Source of the DNA: Firmicutes bacterium UBA3871
GTDB lineage: Bacteria > Bacillota > Clostridia > Peptostreptococcales > Anaerovoracaceae
NCBI GenBank assembly: GCA_002392265.1
Contig: DGGP01000115.1
Coordinates: 1 to 13,891 of the forward strand
Direction of reading: 5' to 3'
DNA length: 13,891 nucleotides
The notes under the pieces are model-generated. The model made no database searches. It saw nothing but the letters and a program-made list of their open reading frames with translations, and had not been told where the DNA came from. Positions 1-6,092 of the stretch are shown in pieces. How positions within the stretch are numbered: position 1 is the first letter of the stretch; every line of letters starts with the position of its first letter. The position numbers and the translations under genes are program-made.

Positions 1-499
1 GGATGAAGTTGGTCGTGCCGTTCACTATGCCGGAAACCTCGCTGAACACATTCGCCGAAAGTGCGCTGCGTATGGAGGTCAGAACAGGAAGTGCGCCCGC
101 AACGGATGCTTCGAAGAGGAGCTTCACATGGTTTGCCTCTGCAGCAGCTGTCAGCTTTTCGTAGTTTGCCGCAAGAGCTGCCTTGTTCGCAGTTACCACG
201 TGCTTGCCGTGATTCAGCGCATCGAGCATGTAGGTTGTGGCAGGTTCGATGCCTCCGAGCACCTCGACTACTATGTCGATATCCGGGTTAAAGGTAACAT
301 CGTGCGGGGAGGTTGTGAGCACATCTGCTCCAAGCACCTCTGCGCGCTCGGGCGTGATATTTCGCACAAGCACCTTTTTTACCACCGGCTCGCAGCCTGT
401 ACTTTCAATAATCTTTTCGCGATTCATCTTGAATATTTCGCATGTGCCGGAGCCGACATTCCCGTATCCCAGCATACCGATGTTAATTTTCTTTGCCAT
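1..499 (-). CDS. hom: Homoserine dehydrogenase, N-terminal part (runs off window)
   Basis: Catalyses NAD(P)H-dependent reduction of aspartate semialdehyde to homoserine, the branch point to threonine and methionine. The visible 166 residues contain the Rossmann nucleotide-binding start (GYGNVG, residues 11-16), a VVEVLGG strand-turn near 78-83, the TANKA motif with the conserved lysine at about residue 106, EASVAGALP near 130-138, and GIVNGTTNFI at 157-166, a hallmark of the homoserine dehydrogenase catalytic domain. The start at 499 is preceded by an AGGAAGG ribosome binding site about 6 nt upstream. The rest of the catalytic domain and any ACT domain lie outside the window. It is transcribed away from the SEC-C/nth pair. 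Family assignment is firm; feedback regulation cannot be judged. Confidence 0.95.
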   Translation of the reverse strand, partial: MAKKINIGMLGYGNVGSGTCEIFKMNREKIIESTGCEPVVKKVLVRNITPERAEVLGADVLTTSPHDVTFNPDIDIVVEVLGGIEPATTYMLDALNHGKHVVTANKAALAANYEKLTAAAEANHVKLLFEASVAGALPVLTSIRSALSANVFSEVSGIVNGTTNFI

Positions 500-557
500 T
501 TTATACCTTCCTGAAAGTTTTTAGGGGCCTTGCCCGATTGAAAAATCTATATGAATA

Positions 558-586
558 ATTATACCACAAACATTTAAGGGTCGCAT
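558..586 (-). promoter_or_regulatory. Candidate promoter for hom
   Basis: Read on the minus strand there is a perfect TATAAT at 563-558 preceded by TGG, giving an extended -10 (TGGTATAAT). The hexamer 17 bp upstream (586-581, ATGCGA) is a poor -35, which fits an extended -10 promoter. It lies about 60 bp upstream of the hom start codon. Confidence 0.55.
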
Positions 587-596
587 TCGATTTTTC

Positions 597-625
597 TCGA
601 TTTTGCGCCGGATATGTGGTATAAT
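597..625 (+). promoter_or_regulatory. Candidate promoter for the SEC-C gene and nth
   Basis: TATAAT at 620-625 with TGG directly before it forms an extended -10. The hexamer 17 bp upstream (597-602, TCGATT) is a weak -35. Expected transcription start is near 632, at the foot of a small hairpin, about 60 nt before the SEC-C start codon. Confidence 0.6.
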
Positions 626-631
626 GTGAAA

Positions 632-654
632 GCGCCGTCCAAATGCTTTGGCGC
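632..654 (+). other. Hairpin at the expected 5' end of the SEC-C/nth mRNA
   Basis: GCGCC (632-636) pairs with GGCGC (650-654). Alternatively CCAAA (639-643) pairs with TTTGG (647-651) around a 3-nt loop, with GCG/CGC outside. It begins where the promoter at 597-625 would start transcription, so it could protect the 5' end or act in regulation. No T-run follows, so it is not a terminator. Confidence 0.4.
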
Positions 655-691
655 ATAGAATTATCAATCGAAAATAATCGGAGGAAAAGCT

Positions 692-1192
692 ATGTCACTT
701 TATAAAGAGTGGACCAAATTAATCGGAGATCAGACAGACGCCACATTTGAAAAGTTCTGGGAAGAATATGCGGCGGCAGAATCAAAAATATATGCTGACA
801 TCTTAAAGAACAAAAAGCAGCATGTCGAGGGCACAATCGACGATTTCGTAAAGGAATATGAAGTGCGCCCTGTTATGTTTATGGGATTCCTCGATGGTAT
901 TCAGAGCAGCCTCGAAAAGTCATTTGACCTCGAAAAGCTCAAAGAATCCGACAAAATCGAGATGGACATCATCTGGGAAAAGCTGTTCTTTAACATGATT
1001 GAGGCTGAGGCTCAGCACCTTTACGATCTCGAGGAGTGGGAAAACATCTACACTGTCGAAGAACGTCAGGAAATCGCTGACAAGTGGAGACGCTCCCGCA
1101 CTGTCGTAAAGGAAAAGACGCCGGGCAGAAACGATCCTTGCCCATGCGGCAGCGGCAAAAAGTACAAGAAGTGCTGCGGCGCTAACAAGTAA
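692..1192 (+). CDS. Small SEC-C motif protein
   Basis: A 166-residue, mostly acidic and helical protein of unassigned function with a C-terminal SEC-C motif: [16 protein letters not shown] at about residues 147-162 (pattern CxC...CC). This zinc-binding module is best known from the SecA C-terminus, where it contacts SecB and ribosomes, and it also occurs on many small unrelated proteins. Residues 1-135 show no domain I can name; they are rich in Glu, Lys and Trp and probably form a helical bundle. There is no signal peptide or membrane segment, so it is likely cytoplasmic. GGAGG at 680-684 lies 7 nt before the ATG and fixes the start. nth begins 9 nt after its stop, so the two are almost certainly cotranscribed. 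A role in nucleic acid or ribosome handling would be a guess. Confidence 0.9.
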   Translation: MSLYKEWTKLIGDQTDATFEKFWEEYAAAESKIYADILKNKKQHVEGTIDDFVKEYEVRPVMFMGFLDGIQSSLEKSFDLEKLKESDKIEMDIIWEKLFFNMIEAEAQHLYDLEEWENIYTVEERQEIADKWRRSRTVVKEKTPGRNDPCPCGSGKKYKKCCGANK

Positions 1193-1201
1193 CCTAAACT
1201 G

Positions 1202-1876
1202 ATGATTGGCGAATTATCAAAAAAAGAAATCAAAGAAATGCTGGATATCCTTGCGCAGACCTATCCCGAGGCAGAGTGCGCACTTGACCACGGCAGCATC
1301 TATCAGCTGCTCGTGGCGGTTGTGCTTTCCGCCCAGACGACGGACAAAAGCGTGAACAGGGTTACTCCGGCTTTTTTTGCGAAATATCCCGACGCCGAGT
1401 CGCTCTCGCGCGCCGCTGCAGCTGACGAAGAGGCAGCTGTCGCCGAGGTTTCGGAGTTTATCCGCTCCATTGGCATGTACCGCACAAAGGCAAAGAACGT
1501 AGTAAGGCTGGCACAAAAGCTCACAGCGGACTTTGGCGGAGTCGTGCCGCAGGACTTTGAGAAGCTTCAGGAGCTGCCGGGAGTCGGGCGCAAGACCGCA
1601 AATGTGGTGCTTGCTGTGGGCTTTGGCGAAAACCGCATGCCTGTCGATACGCACGTACTTCGCGTGTCGCATCGCATAGGGCTTGTCACAGAAAAGGATG
1701 CGGGACTGAAGGATGCACTCGCGACGGAGAAAGCGCTGCTTTCGGTGATTCCGGAAAAGCGCCTGACGGAAGCCCATCATTCGCTGATTTTTCACGGCAG
1801 ATACTGCTGCGATGCAAGGCGTCCGCAGTGCGATACCTGCCCGATATCAAAAATATGCAAACGGCACGGAGTTTAA
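1202..1876 (+). CDS. nth: Endonuclease III, DNA glycosylase/AP lyase
   Basis: Removes oxidised pyrimidines from DNA and cleaves the abasic strand (base excision repair). At 224 residues it is near the usual length. The helix-hairpin-helix motif LPGVGRKTANVVL spans about 125-137 with the catalytic lysine at K131. The catalytic aspartate is D149 in VDTHVLRV. The [4Fe-4S] cluster ligands are C203-x6-C210-x2-C213-x5-C219, exactly the endonuclease III spacing. VLSAQTTD near residues 41-48 is also typical. No strong ribosome binding site precedes the ATG, which lies 9 nt after the SEC-C stop, so translation is probably coupled. A terminator overlaps the stop codon. Assignment is very secure. Confidence 0.97.
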   Translation: MIGELSKKEIKEMLDILAQTYPEAECALDHGSIYQLLVAVVLSAQTTDKSVNRVTPAFFAKYPDAESLSRAAAADEEAAVAEVSEFIRSIGMYRTKAKNVVRLAQKLTADFGGVVPQDFEKLQELPGVGRKTANVVLAVGFGENRMPVDTHVLRVSHRIGLVTEKDAGLKDALATEKALLSVIPEKRLTEAHHSLIFHGRYCCDARRPQCDTCPISKICKRHGV

Positions 1877-1891
1877 TCCGCGCCGTTTTTT
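1860..1891 (+). terminator. Rho-independent terminator of nth
   Basis: AACGGC (1860-1865) pairs with GCCGTT (1882-1887), then after one A/C mismatch CGGA (1867-1870) pairs with TCCG (1877-1880). The loop is GTTTAA and a T-run reaches 1891. The nth stop codon TAA lies in the loop. On the minus strand the hairpin is followed only by a loosely T-rich stretch, so it may weakly stop brnQ transcripts, for which I see no other terminator in 1877-1944. Confidence 0.85.
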
Positions 1892-1944
1892 ATTATCCCA
1901 CAAGTATTAAGTTGGACAAGAAATGTCTTTTTATGCAGTTTGTG

Positions 1945-3267
1945 CTATGCCTCTTCAGAAACCTCCTTTGGAAGGCTGACACCGCCTGCAAGCTTGAAGA
2001 CGATGGCGCCTATGACAAGTCCCACAACAGCAGGGGCTACCCAACCAAAGCCTTGGCTGTAGAACGGCAGCTTGGCGAGAATATTTCCAAGTGCCGGAGA
2101 ATTGATGTAAGCCTGCAGCATCTCAAAGAATGCTTCGATGATTGTCAGCAGCATAGCGCCCTTAAAGCCGCCGTCGTTAGGAATTACATTCTGGAAAATG
2201 CCCAGAAGCATCAAAACGAGGGCAGGTGCGTACGCCAGGCTGAAAATAGGCGCTGCCAGCGAGATAATCGTGTCCAGACCAAGCGTTGCAACGCCGGCTG
2301 AAACCGCTGCTGCTATGATGAAAAGCACTTTGTATGAGACCTTGCCTTTGAACAGGCGTGTGCCTTCGTAGAAGTCGGCAACTGATGTCAGCTGTCCGAT
2401 AGCTGTTGTCATGCAGGCCAGTACGACAGCTATTCCGAAGAAGGTCATTGCAACCTGACCGCCGAGACGGCGAATCAGTTCAACCAAAAGGTCTGCATTT
2501 CCGATGCTTGATTCATACTCCGCATTCACTGTGGAGCCGATGTAGAGCAGGCCGCCATAGATTACGAAAAGGCAAATGAATGCAACGATGCTGGCCTTGA
2601 ATACGATTGTAGTTTCTTCCTTACCCTTTTTGTAGCCATGGTCACGTACAGTGCCGATGAATACCGCTGCCATCAAGACGGAAACCAAAACGTCGCCTGT
2701 CTGATATCCGGTAAGTACGGCATTAATTGTCGGGCTTGCGACTGTAGGCGCACTTGGTGTGCCCAGCGGGAAGATTATGCCCTTTATTACTACGATGAAA
2801 AGAATTACAACCATCAAAGGTGTCAGATATTTACCGATTTTATCCAGCACGCTCTCCTTGTTGCGCCCGACTAGGAAACAAATAATAAAATAGGCCACCA
2901 CAATAGGAATATACGGAACGGAGCCAAAGATGCCTGCCAGACCCAGCTCTGTAGCAACCGCTGCGGTGCGTGGAATTGAAATGAGCATACAGATAAACAT
3001 TAGTACTGCAAGCATTGCCACATGAAGCTTTGGATGCACACGTCTGGTGATTGATTGAACATCGCCGCCACGATAGCTTATGATATTAAGAGCCAAAAGC
3101 GGCAGTACAATGCCGGAAATAGCAAGGCCTATTGCGCCGCCCGGCCATCCCGTACCGCTTTCCAGTCCGAGCTTTGGCGGAAATACCAGATTGCCTGCAC
3201 CGAAATAGCAAGCAAAGTACGCCAATCCGATGAACAGAAAGTCCAGTTTACTTTTTTTCTTTTCCAT
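1945..3267 (-). CDS. brnQ: Branched-chain amino acid carrier, LIVCS family
   Basis: Cation-coupled uptake of leucine, isoleucine and valine across the cytoplasmic membrane. The 440-residue product has about twelve hydrophobic segments and begins with the family signature: a short charged N-terminus (MEKKKSKLD), then LAYFACYFGAGNLVFPPKLG. Other typical stretches are SIPRTAAVATELG near residue 98, and ACMTTAIGQLTSVADFYE in the second half. The frame stays open further upstream to 3369, but AGGAGGT at 3278-3272 sits 4 nt before the ATG at 3267, and the extra 34 residues are not family-like, so the shorter start is chosen. It diverges from a LysR-type gene across 149 bp, making control by that regulator plausible. 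Substrate beyond the family level is not shown. Confidence 0.93.
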   Translation of the reverse strand: MEKKKSKLDFLFIGLAYFACYFGAGNLVFPPKLGLESGTGWPGGAIGLAISGIVLPLLALNIISYRGGDVQSITRRVHPKLHVAMLAVLMFICMLISIPRTAAVATELGLAGIFGSVPYIPIVVAYFIICFLVGRNKESVLDKIGKYLTPLMVVILFIVVIKGIIFPLGTPSAPTVASPTINAVLTGYQTGDVLVSVLMAAVFIGTVRDHGYKKGKEETTIVFKASIVAFICLFVIYGGLLYIGSTVNAEYESSIGNADLLVELIRRLGGQVAMTFFGIAVVLACMTTAIGQLTSVADFYEGTRLFKGKVSYKVLFIIAAAVSAGVATLGLDTIISLAAPIFSLAYAPALVLMLLGIFQNVIPNDGGFKGAMLLTIIEAFFEMLQAYINSPALGNILAKLPFYSQGFGWVAPAVVGLVIGAIVFKLAGGVSLPKEVSEEA

Positions 3268-3330
3268 AATTACCTCCTCATCTGCTTCTTCCGGAACCGA
3301 TGATGTTTTTCTTGATAATATTTTAACCTC

Positions 3331-3359
3331 TTGACAAGCGATTAGGGAAATACGAAAAT
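3331..3359 (+). promoter_or_regulatory. Candidate promoter for the LysR-type gene
   Basis: A perfect -35 TTGACA (3331-3336), a 17-bp spacer and GAAAAT (3354-3359, four of six consensus bases) lie about 57 bp before the start codon. No good promoter for brnQ was recognised on the opposite strand in the shared 149-bp region. Confidence 0.45.
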
Positions 3360-3371
3360 AAAAGCACAAGT

Positions 3372-3388
3372 AATAAGATTTGGTTATT
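3372..3388. promoter_or_regulatory. LysR-type box (T-N11-A)
   Basis: AATAA (3372-3376) and TTATT (3384-3388) form a perfect dyad around 7 bp and contain the T-N11-A pattern (T3374 to A3386) recognised by LysR-type regulators. It lies between the lysR promoter and its ribosome binding site, a position fitting autorepression, and about 105 bp upstream of brnQ, where a bound activator could act on it. The motif is short and A+T-rich, so chance occurrence is possible. Confidence 0.4.
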
Positions 3389-3416
3389 GCGTTAATGCCA
3401 AAGGAGGAAAGTGTCG

Positions 3417-4352
3417 ATGACTCTGCAACAGCTAAAATACATTGTTATGGTTGAAAAGTACGGTTCAATCACCAAAGCGGCGCAGGCTCTTTATGTTTCT
3501 CAGCCCGGAATAAGCAGCTTGATTCATTCGCTTGAGGATGAACTGGGGATTACAATATTTCTCCGCTCGCCTATGGGCGTAAGCATTACCGAAGAAGGCC
3601 GTGAGCTCATAGATATGGCGAAAAAACTGCTTAGCGATGCGGAGCACATTGACGAGTATTTCAGCAAGCATCGGCAGAGCGAAGAGCCATGCCGTTTCAT
3701 GGTCAGCAGCCAGCATTACACATTTGTGGCTACCGCTTTTGCCGAGTTCATTAATGAGACCGGCGGGGCAAACCGGTTATATTCCCTAGGGCTTAACCAG
3801 ACAAGCACATCAAATGTCATCGAGGACGTATGCAGGCAGCGCAGTGACCTCGGGATTCTCTACATTCCCGGAACCGAGAGAAAATATATGGAGCGCGTAC
3901 TTGCGGACAGGAACCTGAGCTTTAACTCTCTGGTTGTGACAGAGCCTCATATCTTCATTTCGAAAAACCATCCGCTGGCAGGCCGCGATTCTGTCAGCCC
4001 TGAGGATTTGACTGCCTATCCATGCATAATGTACAGACAAAGTGATGATTCGCCTTCATTTTATTCCGAAGAGATACTGCTACCCGGGGTTTATCCCGAG
4101 AAAATCATTTACATAAGCGATCTTTATTTAAGTCTGGAGTTTCTGGAGTCCTGCAACGCTTATGATGTAGGAACGGGAATTATTTGCGAGCGCGTAGCGG
4201 GAAGCATCACATCCATACCTATTTGTGTAGACGCAAGCATTGATATCGGGTATATTCATAGATCAAACCAGCGACTGGAGGCAGCAGAAAACCACTTTAT
4301 AGAAATTTTGAAAAGGCATATAGATGAAGGCCTCAGGCGTGGCCGCAGCTGA
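3417..4352 (+). CDS. LysR-type transcriptional regulator
   Basis: DNA-binding regulator of 311 residues, the usual family length. The N-terminal winged helix-turn-helix spans about 1-60: MTLQQLKYIVMVEKYGSITKA, then AAQALYVSQPGISSLIHSLEDELG, with the helix-turn-helix near 18-37. The inducer-binding domain fills about 90-295 and the effector cannot be read from sequence. The ATG at 3417 is preferred over an in-frame GTG at 3411 because AAGGAGG (3401-3407) is 9 nt from the ATG but only 3 nt from the GTG. Neighbours suggest its targets: brnQ divergent on one side and a PLP-dependent trans-sulfuration gene on the other, pointing to amino acid (possibly sulfur amino acid) control. A T-N11-A box lies in its upstream region. 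Confidence 0.92.
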   Translation: MTLQQLKYIVMVEKYGSITKAAQALYVSQPGISSLIHSLEDELGITIFLRSPMGVSITEEGRELIDMAKKLLSDAEHIDEYFSKHRQSEEPCRFMVSSQHYTFVATAFAEFINETGGANRLYSLGLNQTSTSNVIEDVCRQRSDLGILYIPGTERKYMERVLADRNLSFNSLVVTEPHIFISKNHPLAGRDSVSPEDLTAYPCIMYRQSDDSPSFYSEEILLPGVYPEKIIYISDLYLSLEFLESCNAYDVGTGIICERVAGSITSIPICVDASIDIGYIHRSNQRLEAAENHFIEILKRHIDEGLRRGRS

Positions 4353-4372
4353 CAGCCGATTGTCATATTTTT
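4350..4372 (+). terminator. Weak terminator candidate after lysR
   Basis: TGACA (4350-4354, overlapping the stop codon) pairs with TGTCA (4361-4365) around a 6-nt loop, followed by TATTTTT. A five-pair stem is marginal, so read-through into the leader is likely. Confidence 0.3.
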
Positions 4373-4604
4373 GTCATACTTTTTTTGGTGGTATTGCGGA
4401 AACTTTCGCGTATTACCCCATTGCAGGCAGAACATGTTACGATAACTACAGAAATAGTTGTTCGTGCGTGGTCTGCCTTATTGTTTTTAAACAAATCTGC
4501 TTCCGGAACGCGCAGATTCCGCAAGACGTACACGAGAGAAAAACATATTAACAACCGTTAGCCATAGTGATTAATGGCGCGAAATCAGCTAGGAGGTAGT
4601 ATTT
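4353..4604 (+). promoter_or_regulatory. Structured leader upstream of the trans-sulfuration gene
   Basis: These 252 bp hold no credible gene but several hairpins. H1: GGTGGTATTGCG (from about 4387) pairs imperfectly with CGCGTATTACCCC (to 4419). H2: 4426-4477, described separately, has 21 pairs. H3: AATCTGC (4494-4500) pairs perfectly with GCAGATT (4512-4518) around TTCCGGAA-CGC; it competes with CGGAA (4504-4508)/TTCCG (4517-4521). A small stem GCCAT/ATGGC (4561-4578) precedes the ribosome binding site AGGAGGT (4591-4597). I recognised no known riboswitch or T-box class and no convincing promoter. This may be a regulatory leader RNA or just the terminator region of lysR followed by an undetected promoter. 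Confidence 0.4.
4426..4490 (+). terminator. 21-pair extended hairpin with T-rich tail (terminator or attenuator)
   Basis: GGCAGA (4426-4431) pairs with TCTGCC (4472-4477); after one mismatch CATGT (4433-4437) pairs with GCGTG (4466-4470) including two G-U pairs; then ACGA/TCGT, and TAACTA (4443-4448) with TAGTTG (4455-4460). Single-base bulges occur at 4438 and 4461 and the loop is CAGAAA. A T-rich stretch (TTATTGTTTTT) follows directly. The pairing is seen in the sequence. Whether it ends lysR transcription or attenuates the downstream gene is inference. Confidence 0.5.
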
Positions 4605-5831
4605 ATGAAAGCATTTAAGTTAAAGGAGCCTGAGCTCAATGTAGATAATCTGAAGTTTAATACCAAACAGGTTCATGCAGGCGAGCCACGCGACCAGTAC
4701 GGCGCATTAATCCCGCCGATTTATCAGACTTCAACATTCTATTTTGATTCTACTGATGCGGCAGTCGCAGAATTCGGCGACTTCATGGACAGCTTTGCCT
4801 ACAGCAGAATAACAAATCCTTCGCAGGAGTATCTGGAGGAGAAGCTTGCGGCAATCGAACATGGCCGCGGCTGCGTCGCTTATGCTTCCGGTATGGGCGC
4901 TATTACCGGCGCGCTTTTTGCAGCTCTACGCCAGGGGGATCATGCGATTTTTGTAAAGGCAAAGTATTCGGGCACTGAAGAAGTGGCGGAGGATTGGTTC
5001 AGTCGCTTCGGAATCGAAATCGACAGCTTCAGCGCTGAGCGTCTCGATACCGATTTGGAGCCGCTGTTCAGGAAAAATACAAAGCTTGTCTATCTTGAGT
5101 CGCCTGCGAATCCGACAATGGTTTTGGTGGATATCGAAAAGGCTGCAAAGATTGCACACAGCCATGGCGCAAAGGTTTTCGTGGATAATACATTTGCAAC
5201 GCCGTACAATACAAACCCTCTGGATTTGGGTGCGGATGTCGTAATCCACTCCCTGACCAAGTACATCGGTGGTCACGGTGACATACTCGGTGGCGCTGTG
5301 ATTTCAAATGATGACGATTTCATCCGCGAATGCAAGCTGGGCACACTCATGCATTTCGGTTCGGTTATCGCTCCGTTCACTGCATTTCTGGCATGCCGCG
5401 GGCTAAAGACTTTAGGTATTCGCGTAAAGCAGCACAATGAAAATGCTCTGAAGATTGCACGCTTTTTAGAGTCCGATCCGAGAATTGAAATTGTTCGTTA
5501 TCCGTTCCTCGAGTCAAATCCGCAGTACGAACTGGCAAAGAAGCAGATGAAAGGCGGCGGCGGCATGATTTCCTTTGACGTTGCAGGCGGCCTGGAGGCA
5601 GGCAAAACTGTTATCAATTCGCTAAAGCTCTGCACTCTTGCAGTTTCCCTCGGTGATACGGAAACCCTTGTGGAGCAGGCAGCAGCTATGACACATACCA
5701 TGATTCCGAAAGAAACCCGTGAAGCCGCAGGCATTACCGACGGAATGATCAGAATGTCTGTAGGTCTGGAGGATCCTGATGACATCATCGCTGATCTGAA
5801 GCAGGCACTCGACAAGGTTCGCCCACTCTAA
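4605..5831 (+). CDS. PLP-dependent trans-sulfuration enzyme (Cys/Met metabolism family)
   Basis: A 408-residue fold-type I PLP enzyme of the cystathionine gamma-synthase / gamma-lyase / methionine gamma-lyase family. The PLP-binding lysine is K219 in HSLTKYIGGHGD. Other family marks are YSR at 66-68 (the phosphate-binding Tyr/Arg pair supplied to the neighbouring subunit), NP at 71-72, Y121 stacking near the cofactor, YLESPANP at 163-170, VDNT with D194 contacting the pyridine nitrogen, and RMSVGLED near the C-terminus. The position equal to the catalytic cysteine of classic methionine gamma-lyases (Tyr-Gly-Cys-Thr) reads Y-S-G-T here, closer to the YGGT of cystathionine enzymes, so the exact reaction is left open. 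AGGAGGT lies 7 nt before the ATG. It follows a LysR-type gene across a hairpin-rich leader and probably feeds cysteine/methionine metabolism in the cytoplasm. Confidence 0.9.
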   Translation: MKAFKLKEPELNVDNLKFNTKQVHAGEPRDQYGALIPPIYQTSTFYFDSTDAAVAEFGDFMDSFAYSRITNPSQEYLEEKLAAIEHGRGCVAYASGMGAITGALFAALRQGDHAIFVKAKYSGTEEVAEDWFSRFGIEIDSFSAERLDTDLEPLFRKNTKLVYLESPANPTMVLVDIEKAAKIAHSHGAKVFVDNTFATPYNTNPLDLGADVVIHSLTKYIGGHGDILGGAVISNDDDFIRECKLGTLMHFGSVIAPFTAFLACRGLKTLGIRVKQHNENALKIARFLESDPRIEIVRYPFLESNPQYELAKKQMKGGGGMISFDVAGGLEAGKTVINSLKLCTLAVSLGDTETLVEQAAAMTHTMIPKETREAAGITDGMIRMSVGLEDPDDIIADLKQALDKVRPL

Positions 5832-5874
5832 GGTGAATTTGGGGACAGCGATAGATGTAATCCATGATTTTCCA

Positions 5875-5900
5875 ATTTGTTAACACAAATAGCTTATAAT
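5875..5900 (+). promoter_or_regulatory. Palindrome followed by a consensus -10
   Basis: ATTTGT (5875-5880) and ACAAAT (5885-5890) form a perfect dyad around TAAC. TATAAT at 5895-5900 follows 4 bp later. The hexamers 16-18 bp upstream of it are poor -35 matches. If active, it would start a transcript near 5907 that passes the first inverted repeat and ends at the terminator near 6069. Confidence 0.3.
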
Positions 5901-5931
5901 GGGATAAAATTACATTTATTTTCGGTTCCCT

Positions 5932-5966
5932 GTGGTAAGATTCCTTAATACTTGCAATCTTACCAC
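5932..5966. repeat. Inverted repeat IR1 of the GTGGYAAGATT cluster
   Basis: GTGGTAAGATT (5932-5942) and AATCTTACCAC (5956-5966) are perfect reverse complements with a 13-nt loop. No T-run follows on either strand. It shares its arm with two further repeats downstream; all copies differ at position 5 only (T or C) or by one mismatch. Confidence 0.75.
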
Positions 5967-6015
5967 TAAATCGTTCAAAAACTTACCTTAAATTGTATCT
6001 TAAAGGGCTACAGAC

Positions 6016-6069
6016 AAAAAAATGTGTGGCAAGATTGATTATAATTCATCAATCCTGCCACATTTTTTT
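6016..6069. terminator. Bidirectional terminator (IR2 of the repeat cluster)
   Basis: The arms 6025-6039 and 6048-6062 pair over 15 positions with a single A/C mismatch and an 8-nt loop. Seven A residues (6016-6022) lie before it and seven T residues (6063-6069) after it, so it can end transcription from both sides: the trans-sulfuration gene on plus and trmL on minus. The arm core is GTGGCAAGATT (6026-6036), with AATCCTGCCAC at 6051-6061, relating it to the flanking repeats. Confidence 0.85.
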
Positions 6070-6092
6070 ATGCAAACAGACAATTTTGTGAA

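Larger units (their letters stand above)
558..625. repeat. 11-bp inverted repeat containing both divergent -10 elements
   Basis: ATTATACCACA at 558-568 is the exact reverse complement of TGTGGTATAAT at 615-625, with 46 bp between. Each arm carries one of the two back-to-back extended -10 elements. Between them TCGATTTT occurs twice, at 587-594 and 597-604, exactly 10 bp apart, a spacing that would put both copies on one DNA face. The arrangement is seen directly; an operator role is inference. Confidence 0.6.

Noticed and set aside
128..524. Plus-strand open frames over the start of hom.
   Set aside because: They are antisense to the clearly conserved homoserine dehydrogenase frame and carry no recognisable domain.
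1217..1795. 192-codon open frame antisense to nth.
   Set aside because: Shadow of the strongly conserved nth gene; no ribosome binding site or recognisable domain.
3268..3369. Longer brnQ start at 3369.
   Set aside because: AGGAGGT is placed correctly only for the ATG at 3267, and the added N-terminus is not like the BrnQ family.
3411..3416. GTG start at 3411 for the LysR-type protein.
   Set aside because: Only 3 nt from the AAGGAGG site; the ATG at 3417 has normal 9-nt spacing.
4385..4410. T-box-like stretch (GGTGGTATTGCGGAAACTTTC) resembling the antiterminator core AGGGTGGNACCGCG.
   Set aside because: The conserved ACC reads ATT, the outer helix does not close properly, and there is no room for a stem I with specifier loop, because lysR coding sequence ends at 4352.
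4324..4551. Open frame of 75 codons overlapping the end of lysR and the leader.
   Set aside because: No ribosome binding site, no recognisable family, and it runs through the perfectly paired hairpins, which explain the sequence better.
5832..5874. GGGGACAG stretch after the trans-sulfuration gene as a possible transposon or REP end.
   Set aside because: No matching inverted copy, target duplication or transposase is visible in the window.
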